From the NCBI GenBank assembly GCA_902800025.1, contig CADCDA010000006.1, positions 1-64,000 on the forward strand: a stretch of DNA of 64,000 nt, written 5' to 3'. Origin of the DNA: an uncultured Erysipelotrichaceae bacterium. Its GTDB lineage: Bacteria > Bacillota_I > Bacilli_A > RFN20 > CAG-826. How positions within the stretch are numbered: the first letter of the stretch is position 1; each line of letters starts with the position of its first letter. The position numbers were made by a program, and so were the translations under genes. This document shows, in pieces, positions 1 to 7,802 of this stretch. Below the pieces are notes generated by a model. It did not search any database. It had not been told where the DNA came from and saw only the letters and a program-made list of their open reading frames with translations.

Positions 1-934
1 CTCTATTGATCGTAACTTCCTTGACAACGAATACTTCTATTCCCTTACTAATGAAGATGATCGATATATTGCTCCAACAAGTTCTTCTCCTATAATTAAT
101 GGAAACACAGTTACATATGGAATATATCCTCAAACCGTATTAACGGATGAAGAACTAGTTTCTAATTTAGATAACGACGCTACAGAGCAAACAAATGGTT
201 GGTTCTTATATAGAGGAGAATATTACGCAAAAGTAAGTGCTACTCCATATGATTCAGACTATACATTTGATAACGGAACAACAATCGTAGAAGATACGAC
301 CTATTGGTTCAAATGTGAGCCTATCACATGGAATGTCCTTCCAAATACCAATGGTGAATACATCCTCTCTAGTGTTTTATTAGATGTGCATTGCTATTAT
401 GACTTTGAATCTGCTGGATATGAGTATGATGAATATAGAACAATTAACAACAAGAAGGTTTATCGCAATAACTACGAATACAGCGACATCCGTTCGTGGT
501 TAAATAATGAATTCTACAATTCAGCCTTTGCTTTAGGTAAAAGTCATATTCAAACAACAACTGTCGATAACAGCGCTTCCACAACCTTTTCAGATGAAAA
601 TTCTTATGCTAGTGAAGAAACAACTAAAGACAACGTGTTCTTACCAAGTTATAAGGATTACACCAATGGCAGTTATGGATTCTCAGCACCGGATAATCCA
701 GACGATGCAAGAAGATGCTGCAAAACAACCGATTGGGCTAGAGCAAGAGGCGCTTGGTATGATACCAGGTACTGGCCATATAATGGTGATTATTGGACTC
801 GTTCTCCTTCCAGCGAAGAATACGACGTCGTGAGTAGTGTCGCCTATACCGGTTGGGTCAAAGCATCTGAATGGAAGGTAGTCGACCAAGCGTGGGTCTG
901 TGTTCGCCCTGCTCTTTCAATTAAAATCTTATAG
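1..934 (+). CDS. DUF6273-type surface protein, C-terminal part (5' end outside window)
   Basis: The frame is open from the first base of the window, so the protein begins upstream; an internal Met at 386 is not the real start. About 310 residues are seen. The order YGIYPQ, then YWFKCEPITWNVL, then YSDIRSWLNNEFYNSAF, then DNVFLPSYKDY, then a WTRSP block and a closing VRPAL is the usual pattern of the DUF6273 family found at the ends of large cell-surface proteins of gut Bacillota. Its role is unknown. The gene ends without an obvious terminator of its own on this strand; the hairpin just downstream serves the opposite gene better. The family assignment rests on remembered motifs. Confidence 0.72.
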   Translation, partial: SIDRNFLDNEYFYSLTNEDDRYIAPTSSSPIINGNTVTYGIYPQTVLTDEELVSNLDNDATEQTNGWFLYRGEYYAKVSATPYDSDYTFDNGTTIVEDTTYWFKCEPITWNVLPNTNGEYILSSVLLDVHCYYDFESAGYEYDEYRTINNKKVYRNNYEYSDIRSWLNNEFYNSAFALGKSHIQTTTVDNSASTTFSDENSYASEETTKDNVFLPSYKDYTNGSYGFSAPDNPDDARRCCKTTDWARARGAWYDTRYWPYNGDYWTRSPSSEEYDVVSSVAYTGWVKASEWKVVDQAWVCVRPALSIKIL

Positions 935-954
935 TTTTAAGGAAAAGCAATCAT

Positions 955-979
955 AATTAAAAGCTCCTGTTAAGGAGCT
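955..979 (-). terminator. Rho-independent terminator for the minus-strand gene 982-1319
   Basis: On the minus strand AGCTCCT and AGGAGCT (7-bp stem, 4-nt loop) are followed by TTTTAATT. It lies directly after the stop of the frameshifted minus-strand gene. Confidence 0.6.
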
Positions 980-981
980 AG

Positions 982-1319
982 TTACTTGGACATTAAATCG
1001 TTTATTTCACCGTTAATGTCATAGATAGAGATGTTAATCCATTTACTCAATTGCTCGAGTTTAGTTGGGTTCATCTCTTTTAATTTGACTGGAGAGAGTA
1101 GTGTGATTTTTGGATCGTTTCTCCAATGATGGAGTGGACATACTCGCTGATGCGGTTAGCCTCAAACATTTCATCAGCGTACTTTTTCACAGTTTCCGCT
1201 CTATAGCCTTTTTCTTCTTTGAAGAATGATAAGTTATATAACCACCTAACTCTATCAAAGAAGGTTCCAAATTCGTGCCTCACTTCAGAGACAGTTAATG
1301 GATGTTCATACATGGACAT
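982..1319 (-). pseudogene. Small protein gene of unknown function with a frameshift
   Basis: From ATG 1319 (AAAGGAG just upstream on the minus strand) the frame gives 79 residues and stops at 1080. A different frame continues without interruption as ITLLSPVKLKEMNPTKLEQL and ends at TAA 982-984, right before a terminator. Joining the two frames near the AAAAA run around 1105-1112 gives a coherent protein of about 112 residues, mostly helical and charged. One missing base explains the break. I do not recognise the family. Either the gene is decayed or the homopolymer was misread; a programmed shift is unlikely because no X-XXY-YYZ heptamer sits in the correct frame. Confidence 0.6.
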
Positions 1320-1487
1320 AAGTGTTTCTCCTTTAATAAAACTATTACTGGTAACTCTCGTGCTACCTATATTTAACTTATAAGCTAACCTTTGCTGCTT
1401 ATGTCCGTGTAAGTAGTATACATAATCTTTTGTTTTATTGCTCTATTTTTTCTTTAAAAGCGACATATTAATAATGGAGGTTTTTAT

Positions 1488-1658
1488 ATGTCGAGCGAAG
1501 AAGAACATATTTGTTGCATTTGTGGTAAAAGATTTAAGGGTTATGGCCATAATCCGGATCCTGTAAAAGTTGAAGGCTGTTGTTGCGATGAGTGTAATGA
1601 AAAAATAGTATTGCCAGCAAGAGAAGAACAAATACGAAAAATAATAGAATCTTGGTAA
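1488..1658 (+). CDS. Small zinc-finger-like protein, 56 aa
   Basis: ATG 1488 follows a strong GGAGG at 1476-1480; the ORF encodes 56 residues beginning MSSEEEHICCICGKRF. Two cysteine pairs are seen, CCICGK near residue 9 and CCCDECN near residue 33, with the GYGHNPDPV segment between them. This layout resembles small treble-clef or zinc-knuckle proteins common in phages and conjugative elements of gut bacteria. It is followed at once by its own terminator, so it is a single-gene unit. No function can be assigned. Strong RBS, intact frame and terminator make it a convincing real gene despite its size. Confidence 0.7.
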   Translation: MSSEEEHICCICGKRFKGYGHNPDPVKVEGCCCDECNEKIVLPAREEQIRKIIESW

Positions 1659-1670
1659 AAAACTAAAAGA

Positions 1671-1694
1671 ACCACTTCAAAAGTGGTTTTTTAT
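1671..1694 (+). terminator. Rho-independent terminator after the zinc-finger gene
   Basis: ACCACTT and AAGTGGT form a 7-bp stem followed by TTTTTATTT. Confidence 0.75.
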
Positions 1695-1770
1695 TTGTCT
1701 CTTCAGTAGGGACCTTTTTATTAAATAAAAATTACATAATAAATCCAAATATTAATACAGGAGGCATTTT

Positions 1771-2106
1771 ATGCAAAAGTTACAAAAACAAAACGGAAAA
1801 AAACTACAGTTTCAATTAACTGATAGCGAAGAAAAAGTCTTGAGAGTTATTTATTATCAAGCAAAAGCAAAACTCGTCTGTAAAGACGGAGATTATTGTT
1901 CGGAAAACATTTTATTCACAAATAGAGTTGGTGAAGAATTAACTGGTTTTGCCGGTATTAAACTCACAAAGATTTTGCAAAGGTTGGTTTCTTTAAAACT
2001 TATTAAAACATACTACGCAAAGGATAAGTGTAGTGCTTACCGCCGTTATAGATATGTAAGAATCAATTGTAAAGCATTCGACGATAAATATTGTTGGTCA
2101 GACTAG
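1771..2106 (+). CDS. Possible winged-helix protein, 111 aa
   Basis: ATG 1771 is preceded by AGGAGGC at about 1759. The N-terminus is Gln/Lys rich. Residues 18-35 (LTDSEEKVLRVIYYQAKA) and residues 66-100 (LTKILQRLVSLKLIKTYY, then basic RRYRYVRIN) read like the recognition helix and wing of a winged-helix fold of the kind used to test whether a helix-turn-helix protein is paired with an element. Three Cys residues near the middle are unusual. No family is recognised, so DNA binding is an inference from the helix-turn-helix-wing spacing and basic character. Confidence 0.5.
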   Translation: MQKLQKQNGKKLQFQLTDSEEKVLRVIYYQAKAKLVCKDGDYCSENILFTNRVGEELTGFAGIKLTKILQRLVSLKLIKTYYAKDKCSAYRRYRYVRINCKAFDDKYCWSD

Positions 2107-2154
2107 CTTTAGGGAACACAAGTTCCTATTTTCTGATTTGTATTGGTGAAATTA

Positions 2155-2454
2155 ATGAAAAAAGCAGAAAAAAGATTTTATAGTGAAGGCAAAAAAGAAT
2201 ATCTATATTTTGTTGGCTCACATTTAGTGGGTGTTTTTAATGTTAATGATGAATGTATTTCTGAAATCTTAGCCTTAAAAGGCGATATGTTTAAAGTGAT
2301 TATAAATAAAAAAATATATTTATTAAGGATTTATATAAAAAAAGGAATTGGATTAATGTTTGAAATCGCAAATAACGACATCAACTTAACTAATCCAAAA
2401 ACTTACATAGTCCAAGCAAGAGAGTTAATCACAGAGATGGGTATTCAACTTTAA
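2155..2454 (+). CDS. Hypothetical protein, probably truncated by a frameshift
   Basis: ATG 2155 is chosen because GGTGA lies 6 nt upstream; an in-frame TTG at 2143 has no site. The product starts MKKAEKRFYSEGKK and ends ITEMGIQL. The middle is rich in beta strands (YLYFVGSHLVGVFNV, KVIINKKIYLLRIYI). It stops at TAA 2452-2454 within the sequence CTTTAAAATTT, and an open frame of 54 codons continues beyond in another frame (see next entry). I do not recognise the family. Confidence 0.5.
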   Translation: MKKAEKRFYSEGKKEYLYFVGSHLVGVFNVNDECISEILALKGDMFKVIINKKIYLLRIYIKKGIGLMFEIANNDINLTNPKTYIVQARELITEMGIQL

Positions 2455-2618
2455 AATTTGTTATTACTGATCTAAAAATCAACGAGTTCAATATTGGAGC
2501 TAGAGAATTTATTGCATGGCTTAATAACGAAAACCCAATAACCATAGAAAGTAGTGAATATGAGTCAATTGATACCTGGTATTTTACTTTAGATGCAGAA
2601 AATGAATTGTCTCAGTAG
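2454..2618 (+). pseudogene. Frameshifted 3' part of the preceding gene
   Basis: This frame reads KFVITDLKINEFNIGARE and continues to NELSQ, with a TAG stop at 2616-2618 followed two bases later by a terminator. It has no ATG, GTG or TTG start near its beginning and no ribosome site, so it is most simply the C-terminal part of the 2155-2454 gene after a one-base change in TTTAAAATTT. A fused product would have about 154 residues. Confidence 0.5.
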
Positions 2619-2620
2619 AA

Positions 2621-2647
2621 AGCCGAGTGAAATATCTCGGTTTTTTC
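2621..2647 (+). terminator. Rho-independent terminator (CCGAG type)
   Basis: CCGAG, 8-nt loop, CTCGG, then TTTTTTCTT. Almost the same hairpin recurs at 11459-11483 and 13722-13748, each time between an accessory gene and a repeat element or promoter. Confidence 0.75.
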
Positions 2648-2652
2648 TTATT

Positions 2653-2847
2653 CGCGAATGATTATAAACACGACATAATACGAATAGACAAAATTGTCCA
2701 AAAGCGGATAAGTGAGTTCAGCCAACTACAATTAGTGTAGTTGGCCAAAGTCACTTATCCAAAAGTGTCCAAAGTTGACTACTTAGATAATGGTGGTGCA
2801 GAAAACCCCAACATCACTCACTCTCCGGAGTGGGTTTTGGTTTTTTA
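2653..2847 (+). repeat. Palindromic repeat E1, complete copy; possible structured-RNA gene
   Basis: Starts with the conserved GCGAATGA and ACACGACATAATACGAATAG boxes (CATAAT resembles a -10). An imperfect hairpin follows: GGATAAGTGA at 2706-2715 pairs with TCACTTATCC at 2751-2760, and GCCAACTAC at 2721-2729 pairs with GTAGTTGGC at 2737-2745. The unit ends in a terminator at 2815-2847. There is no coding frame of note. The same layout occurs in E2 (4181-4371), and half copies lie at 7561, 9811, 10260 and 12771. Either a mobile palindromic element or a non-coding RNA gene would fit. Confidence 0.6.
2815..2847 (+). terminator. Terminator closing repeat E1
   Basis: ACTC, tetraloop TCCG, GAGT with flanking pairing, followed by a T-rich tail (GGGTTTTGGTTTTTT). 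Confidence 0.6.
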
Positions 2848-2861
2848 AGGGGTCTTTTTTT

Positions 2862-2900
2862 GTTGTCTCCAACGAGATTCGAACTCCCGACCTCCTCTAG
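2862..2900 (-). other. Possible 3' remnant of a tRNA gene (T-arm)
   Basis: On the minus strand GGAGGTCGGGAG, then TTCGAAT, then CTCGTTGG resembles a tRNA variable loop plus T-arm; CGGGA/TCTCG around GTTCGAA can pair with one G-T wobble. No D-arm, anticodon arm or 5' acceptor strand follows toward 2990, and no CCA is seen. Partial tRNA ends of this kind are commonly left as attachment sites of integrative elements. The call is tentative because the fragment is short. Confidence 0.35.
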
Positions 2901-3068
2901 CGAACGATAGTCATATTTATTAGCCCATATTCGTGTCACGTGGGTCATATTCTTTATAAATATATTAATTAATTATCTATTAAATAACGTCGCCCAGAAG
3001 GCCTGTTTTCATTGTCCCTCCAGGAGAGACCAGAACGTCCCTAAAAAATTACATAATGATGGTGTCGA
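2901..3068. other. Intergenic stretch without recognisable gene
   Basis: AT-rich DNA followed by a GC-richer patch (GGCCTG, CCTCCAGGAG) at about 3000-3030 that can form a small hairpin. I see no ORF, RNA or repeat E copy here. The promoter of the next three genes probably lies in the 3030-3065 part. Confidence 0.4.
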
Positions 3069-3082
3069 AAGGAGAAAATTGT

Positions 3083-3343
3083 ATGAAGAAGAAAAAGATT
3101 AAGTATATCAACTTCGACGGTGAGCTTGAGGGCACGGATATTAGATTAAAGATAGATGACGTGCGTATAAGCGGTATCGAAATGAGATCTGTGAATGTCG
3201 TTACTGAAGACTCTGATTATCTATTGTCGATGAAAGATGCGAGTCTTGAAAATATGGCCTTAGCGGTTACCAATAGAAAGACCAAAATGACAGATTATTA
3301 CTATGTAATACTTAAACCAGTTACGTTTGAAATTAAAAAATAA
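3083..3343 (+). CDS. Hypothetical protein, 86 aa, first of three
   Basis: ATG 3083 is chosen for AAGGAG at 3069-3074; upstream Met codons at 3056 and 3059 lie before the RBS. The product is short and acidic-basic alternating, with strands KYINFDGELEG, IRLKIDDVRISGIEM and ends VILKPVTFEIKK. It is followed within 20 nt by a second ORF of similar size, suggesting a co-transcribed set of small beta-rich proteins. No family recognised. Confidence 0.55.
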   Translation: MKKKKIKYINFDGELEGTDIRLKIDDVRISGIEMRSVNVVTEDSDYLLSMKDASLENMALAVTNRKTKMTDYYYVILKPVTFEIKK

Positions 3344-3360
3344 AAGGAGATTAAATTTAT

Positions 3361-3681
3361 ATGAGAAAAATTAATGCCTATGTGGGCGAATGTTTACCAG
3401 AAAACGTCGGTGTTATCATTGACGATTATCCAAATCAAGACGACAACAGCGAACTTGCGATTAATCTAGATCTTGGCGACTGTTTATTAAATTTTTTTAG
3501 AGAAATTAAAAAAGATGGATCAGTCGAATATGTTGTCATTAATGTCGATAAAAACAGCAAGAAATTGACCAGATATGTAGCTACTGAAACTAACCAAACA
3601 ATTGTTTCAACAGACTTAATTTCTGGCTTAAATAGTTTGTTTAATAGAATTCAAGTAGAAGCAGAAAGGGTGGCTTGTTAA
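3361..3681 (+). CDS. Hypothetical protein, 106 aa, second of three
   Basis: AAAGGAG at 3343-3349 precedes ATG 3361. Beta-rich sequence (GVIIDDYPNQ, LAINLDLGDCLLNFF, VEYVVINVDKN) followed by a C-terminal helix (LISGLNSLFNRIQVEAER). Its stop overlaps the region of the third gene's start, so the three are probably one operon. No family recognised. Confidence 0.55.
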   Translation: MRKINAYVGECLPENVGVIIDDYPNQDDNSELAINLDLGDCLLNFFREIKKDGSVEYVVINVDKNSKKLTRYVATETNQTIVSTDLISGLNSLFNRIQVEAERVAC

Positions 3682-3683
3682 AT

Positions 3684-4019
3684 ATGGCAAAGTTTGATTA
3701 CGAAGATTACCGAAGAATTATGGCGAATGCTTATGCTGAGCATGCAAAGAATACAAAAAGAGTTTACAGAAGAAAGCTGTCGGATGATTTAAAAATCATT
3801 GTTAAGATTGTTGGTAATGAAGTTGTTATCTATTCAATCTTTAAGGGAAATGTTTGTGTATCGTCTTTTGATAATAGCAACATCTCTTACTTACATCGAT
3901 ACTGGAATCATGAAACTAAAACAATGACCGTTTGTTATCCAGAATATCTTGATAGTTTCGAAGCAGAAGAAGATCAAGTTTTAATGTCTCTACCGAAGGG
4001 ACTGAATCAATCTAAATAA
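3684..4019 (+). CDS. Hypothetical protein, 111 aa, third of three
   Basis: ATG 3684 lies three bases after the preceding stop; AAAGGG sits 13 nt upstream, a little far, so TTG 3675 is a possible alternative start. An N-terminal helix with YEDYRRIMANAYAEHAKN is followed by beta strands (IIVKIVGNEVVIYSIFKG, SSFDNSNISYLHRYW). No family recognised. The next 100 bases carry no gene and then a strong terminator. Confidence 0.55.
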   Translation: MAKFDYEDYRRIMANAYAEHAKNTKRVYRRKLSDDLKIIVKIVGNEVVIYSIFKGNVCVSSFDNSNISYLHRYWNHETKTMTVCYPEYLDSFEAEEDQVLMSLPKGLNQSK

Positions 4020-4126
4020 ATGTCATAATAGTGGCGTAAGGTGTGAAAAAATTTTGTCTCAAATCATAACAGTCTAACCTTTCTTATTTCTTTACTTTCT
4101 TACACACATCTTACGTATACCTCCAG

Positions 4127-4165
4127 GCCGTCCGTTTCATTTCTTTTCCGGACGGCTTTTTCTTT
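4127..4165 (+). terminator. Strong Rho-independent terminator
   Basis: GCCGTCCG at 4127-4134 pairs with CGGACGGC at 4149-4156, followed by TTTTTCTTTT. It ends the transcription unit of the three small genes and directly precedes repeat E2. Confidence 0.85.
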
Positions 4166-4180
4166 TGCATTTTTATAGCT

Positions 4181-4371
4181 CGCGAATGGATTTGAACACG
4201 ACATAATACGGATAGAGACTTTTGTGCAATTCTTGATAGATGAGTTTGTATAACGACAAAAAGTGTCGTCGGCCAAACCCACTTATCCGGTTTTGCACAA
4301 AACGACTTATCCAAAATAGATTAGGCCTCCTTGTGAACTAGACGGGGTTCAGTTCAATGTGAGGTCTTTTC
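4181..4371 (+). repeat. Palindromic repeat E2, complete copy; possible structured-RNA gene
   Basis: Begins CGCGAATGG and the conserved ACACGACATAATACG box. Three nested stems follow: TTTTGTGCAA 4220-4229 with TTGCACAAAA 4293-4302; GATAGATGAGTTTG 4235-4248 with CAAACCCACTTATC 4274-4287 (mismatched); CGACA 4254-4258 with TGTCG 4264-4268. The unit closes with AGGCCTC (4323-4329) pairing with GAGGTCT near 4361 and then TTTCTTT, a terminator. No coding frame is convincing. Spacing of promoter-like box, hairpin and terminator matches E1 while primary sequence differs within the stems. Confidence 0.6.
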
Positions 4372-4385
4372 TTTATTAAAATATA

Positions 4386-4426
4386 AAAACCCTTTCCTGA
4401 AATATCACCTAAGAAAAGGGTTTTTA
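4386..4426 (-). terminator. Bidirectional terminator, mainly for the 817-aa surface protein
   Basis: AAACCCTTT and AAAAGGGTTT form a stem; T runs lie on both sides, so it can work in both directions. It sits about 20 bases after the stop of the minus-strand gene. Confidence 0.7.
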
Positions 4427-4445
4427 TTTGGATCAGTTTTTAAAC

Positions 4446-6899
4446 TTAGTCTCTTTTCTTCTTATAGATAAGGAAGATGAATGATATAGCGATAATGGTG
4501 GCAAGAGAGGTGACCACAATAATTACTTCAATTGAAGAATTATTTTGAATGTTATTACTAATAAATACTGATTTTGAAACGATTTCGTATGTATCTAAAT
4601 TTAATCTTTCGCCATTAGCATCTGCCCAAGCATTTAATCTTGCTCTTGCATTAGCATAACTACCATTAGTGCAGAACAGTTCTTTTTGATCATTATTTAA
4701 TGCGTTATAAGCAGTTCTTGCAGTTGCATAATAACTCTTAGCACCTTCTCCTGAAGAACGGCATGCGTTGGTGTCTGATTCGTTTTCTGTAGAAATGATA
4801 TCGACATCAAAATGTAAAGCAACACCGACGAACTCATTAACGTAGTCTGCGGTTGTTCTACTAAATCCAACATAGATAGTTGTATTAGCGGTTATAGCCA
4901 TATCTGTTCCTGCGTTTTGATGATCACCTGTCAGGCTATCATTTCCATACCATGTAGCAACAGATGTGTAATCTGGCATTGTATCTGGATATGGAAGAGT
5001 TAAGGAATCACCATTCTTAACATTGATTGGATCATGAGCGGTAGTGCCATTTGGATATAAGAATGTAACGGTGCGAAGAATTACGCCAGTGGCGGTAATA
5101 TCGATATTTCCAACAATGTGGAATTTATCAACTCTAACTGCACCCGTTTCACTGTTATATGTATATCCATCATCTAATACTAAGGCAAGTCCACCAACAG
5201 TAATAGCAATAGTGTTTGGTAAACCATATGAGGCACTTGGCACTAAAACAAATTCAAAGTGTAAATCTGCACTAGCTGTATAAGCTGGAGTGTCTTGTAA
5301 AGAACAGTTTGTCAAATGATATGTAACAGTAAATGTTCTATTATAAGTCGTTAAATTATTGCCTTCTCTTCCGAGGGCATATTCACCAGAATTTAATGTA
5401 AATCTACTATAGTTACTATTATTAACATCGCGAACAACAACGAAACCGACATCTAAATCATCATCATACCCAATATTGATTGTGACGATGTTTGTGGAAG
5501 AATAAGAAGTATCTTCATATTTAGCATATAAACTTGTATATGTCACATGGTAAATATAAATTCTGTCAGCCCTAACTGAAGAGCCATATAAATAAATACT
5601 ATTGGTATAATCTAAGCTTTGACCACAGAAAATAGCATATGATGTATTACCGGCGATAATACGACCTTGAACATATAATTTACCATATTGAAGAAGAACG
5701 CCATGGTGACTTGATGTAACTGTGGCGTTTGGTCCAATAAATACTTTTGCGTATGTATTATTTACAAGGATGGCTTTGCCATTAGTATCATCAGATGTAC
5801 TAATAACATTGACGTTATCTGAAATATTGACGACAGCATCATCGCTATTGTTGCCTCCATCGGCAACTACAACACCCGCTGCATGAGATCCAGTAATTGT
5901 ACCTCTACCATCAATGGTGATATCGCCACGGAGGTAAAGGAAATAACTACCCATAGTGATGGTGTTACTACCGATAGAGATAGTTCCATCAGAAGTTAAA
6001 ACGATATCTTGATTAGCTGTAAAGCTTGATAAAACATTCAATGTTGAAGGTGATGTAGCGTTGAATTTTGTTTGAATTTCACTTGCGGTATATGCGTTGC
6101 TTCCGTTAATTGTAGCAATTGCATCAACTGCTTCCATACTGAAACTTGTGAATGTCATATCACCACGGAAGTTTCCTGATGTTCCTGAAGATTCGACATA
6201 AACAAATAGTCCCATGTAAATTTCAATTGCTGACGGGGATGATGGTGTTCTTTCAACAACAAAAGAGAACTCGACATCGTGACTTTGAGTAGTGGAACGA
6301 GTATCACTCGCCAAACGATATTTTGAGTATGCTTTATTTGTGTTGCTAGCAAAGTCATTTTGGTGATAGAAGAAATTTTCTGGCATTATTTCTGTTTCTC
6401 CAAAATAGAATAATTCCATCGAATAGTCTGGGTTACCATTGCTAGCATTTCTATATGCTTCTAAAGAAACGGTTGCGTAGTATGTTCTTTTTTGCACTCC
6501 ACTTGGATAGACAAGAAAATGGAATGGAATATATGTAGCAACGAATCTTGTTTGACTACTCGCGGATAAAGAGAATTTACCAGTTGTTCCTTCATTTAAG
6601 GTAAATGGCATTTGTTGAGTTTTCCCAGGTGTGCTGTTATTGATTGATGTACTGTATGTAGCATAATCAGCACTTGCACCGTCTGTTGGATCTGAATTGT
6701 TTTCCCAACTTCTTCTAAAGCCGTCTTTACTTCCATAGTCATTAACTAGAGTAGGGATTGTAAGGTTTTGTGATGCTTTTTTGATATTTATCAAATCTCT
6801 AAATTCACCATTAGCATTTTTCATGCTTGGCGAAATAACATATAGTGAAAACAGAGAAAAGATAGATAATAGAAGTCCAAATTTTAATCCTTTTTTCAT
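4446..6899 (-). CDS. Large cell-surface protein with beta-helix-like middle, InlB_B-like repeat and C-terminal membrane anchor
   Basis: 817 residues. A signal anchor lies at residues 5-24 (LKFGLLLSIFSLFSLYVISP). Residues about 270-470 repeat ITMGSYFLYLRG, VVNISDNVNV and VFIGPNATVTS units, as in parallel beta-helix adhesins. Around residues 640-690 VTFLYPNGTTAHDPINVKNG and TIYVGFSR match the Listeria-Bacteroides (InlB B-type) repeat. Near 735-770 YYATARTAYNALNNDQKELF plus ANARARLNAWADANG is a module I associate with exported proteins of uncultured Bacilli. A final hydrophobic stretch (VIIVVTSLATIIAISFIFLIY) followed by KKKRD anchors it; no LPxTG is seen. Probable adhesin or wall-associated protein. 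Confidence 0.65.
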   Translation of the reverse strand: MKKGLKFGLLLSIFSLFSLYVISPSMKNANGEFRDLINIKKASQNLTIPTLVNDYGSKDGFRRSWENNSDPTDGASADYATYSTSINNSTPGKTQQMPFTLNEGTTGKFSLSASSQTRFVATYIPFHFLVYPSGVQKRTYYATVSLEAYRNASNGNPDYSMELFYFGETEIMPENFFYHQNDFASNTNKAYSKYRLASDTRSTTQSHDVEFSFVVERTPSSPSAIEIYMGLFVYVESSGTSGNFRGDMTFTSFSMEAVDAIATINGSNAYTASEIQTKFNATSPSTLNVLSSFTANQDIVLTSDGTISIGSNTITMGSYFLYLRGDITIDGRGTITGSHAAGVVVADGGNNSDDAVVNISDNVNVISTSDDTNGKAILVNNTYAKVFIGPNATVTSSHHGVLLQYGKLYVQGRIIAGNTSYAIFCGQSLDYTNSIYLYGSSVRADRIYIYHVTYTSLYAKYEDTSYSSTNIVTINIGYDDDLDVGFVVVRDVNNSNYSRFTLNSGEYALGREGNNLTTYNRTFTVTYHLTNCSLQDTPAYTASADLHFEFVLVPSASYGLPNTIAITVGGLALVLDDGYTYNSETGAVRVDKFHIVGNIDITATGVILRTVTFLYPNGTTAHDPINVKNGDSLTLPYPDTMPDYTSVATWYGNDSLTGDHQNAGTDMAITANTTIYVGFSRTTADYVNEFVGVALHFDVDIISTENESDTNACRSSGEGAKSYYATARTAYNALNNDQKELFCTNGSYANARARLNAWADANGERLNLDTYEIVSKSVFISNNIQNNSSIEVIIVVTSLATIIAISFIFLIYKKKRD

Positions 6900-6984
6900 A
6901 AATAGTCTCCTAAATAATCTTTATGATTAATTATATACTTTTGTTATTTATCTTTAAATAATTAATACGTGATATTATTAGATT

Positions 6985-7512
6985 ATGAATGATATTTTAG
7001 AAACAATAAAAAGCAGATTTGATCAACATTTATATAGACATGAAGGCATCAAATGGGATGATGTTTTAACTAAAATCAATAATCCCAAAACACTAGCTTC
7101 GATTAAATATATGGAAGAAACTGGTGGAGAAGTAGATGTTGCTTTTATTACACCATTAAATCTATTAATCATTTGTGATTTTTCTAAAGAAACACCTAAA
7201 GGTAGAAGAAGTCTTTGTTATGATGAGAAGGCTAGATTAAGTAGAAAGAAAAATGCTCCTATATCTAGTGCGATAGAAGAAGCAAACAAAAACGGCATTT
7301 TATTAATGGATTTAGATATTTATAATTTTTTACAAAATATCGAAGAATTTGATTTAGCAACATCAAGTTGGATAAAAACCCCGGAGAGTATTAGAAGCAA
7401 AGGTGGTGCTTTATTTTGTGAAAAAAGATATGGCCACATCTTCTATTTTCATAATAGCGCGGATTCATATTATTCAGTCCGTGGTTTTAGAGGATATATC
7501 CTTTTAAACTAA
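6985..7512 (+). CDS. DUF4256 family protein
   Basis: 175 residues. The family pattern is clear: ETIKSRFDQHLYRHEG near the start, MEETGGEVDV at 44, CDFSKETPKGRRSLCYDEKA at about 70, SRKKNAP, SSWIKTPESIRSKGGALFCE at about 125, then YGHIFYFHNSADSYYSVRGF. Function of the family is not established; it is usually a single-domain cytoplasmic protein. ATG 6985 has no Shine-Dalgarno; TATTAT ends about 8 bases before it, so the transcript could be leaderless. It stands alone, with its own terminator at 7532. Confidence 0.85.
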   Translation: MNDILETIKSRFDQHLYRHEGIKWDDVLTKINNPKTLASIKYMEETGGEVDVAFITPLNLLIICDFSKETPKGRRSLCYDEKARLSRKKNAPISSAIEEANKNGILLMDLDIYNFLQNIEEFDLATSSWIKTPESIRSKGGALFCEKRYGHIFYFHNSADSYYSVRGFRGYILLN

Positions 7513-7531
7513 TATTATTATTCAGAAACAG

Positions 7532-7558
7532 AGCCGGGTGTAAAAGCCTGGTTTTTCT
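7532..7558 (+). terminator. Terminator after DUF4256 gene
   Basis: GCCGGG, loop TGTAAAA, GCCTGG with a G-T pair, then TTTTTC. It directly abuts repeat E3, as the similar hairpin does at E1 and E5. Confidence 0.7.
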
Positions 7559-7560
7559 TG

Positions 7561-7639
7561 TTCGCGAATGACTTTAAACACGACATAATACGAATAGAGA
7601 CTTTTGTGCAATTCTTGATAAATGAGTTTGTGTAACTAC
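7561..7639 (+). repeat. Repeat E3, left half only
   Basis: Carries CGCGAATGA, ACACGACATAATACGAATAG, CTTTTGTGCAA and TGATAAATGAGTTTG, almost identical to the 5' half of E2. Similarity stops after TGTAACTAC, where E2 would enter its loop. No matching right arm TTGCACAA lies next to it. Confidence 0.6.
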
Positions 7640-7640
7640 A

Positions 7641-7802
7641 TTATTTAATATTGATGAAGATGAATACGATAATATTTTAAATAATACTATTAATTAAATA
7701 GAATTATTAATGTGAATATGTGGGATACTTTTTAAAAAAATAATAATAGAAAAACACCGCCCAATTTGAGTGGTGTAGTATTTAAAAATGTTACCTTTAG
7801 TG
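7641..7802. other. Short intergenic remnant
   Basis: A short open frame at 7641-7697 ends FNIDEDEYDNILNNTIN without a start codon or ribosome site and looks like the C-terminal scrap of a lost gene. The rest is AT-rich and holds the terminator of the opposite gene. Confidence 0.35.
7747..7776 (-). terminator. Terminator of the 643-aa exported protein gene
   Basis: On the minus strand ACACC, a 13-nt loop, GGTGT, then TTTTTC. Confidence 0.6.

Noticed and set aside
1080-1319. Programmed -1 frameshift
   Set aside because: No heptamer slippery sequence in the correct frame and no downstream stem; a base loss or misread is simpler.
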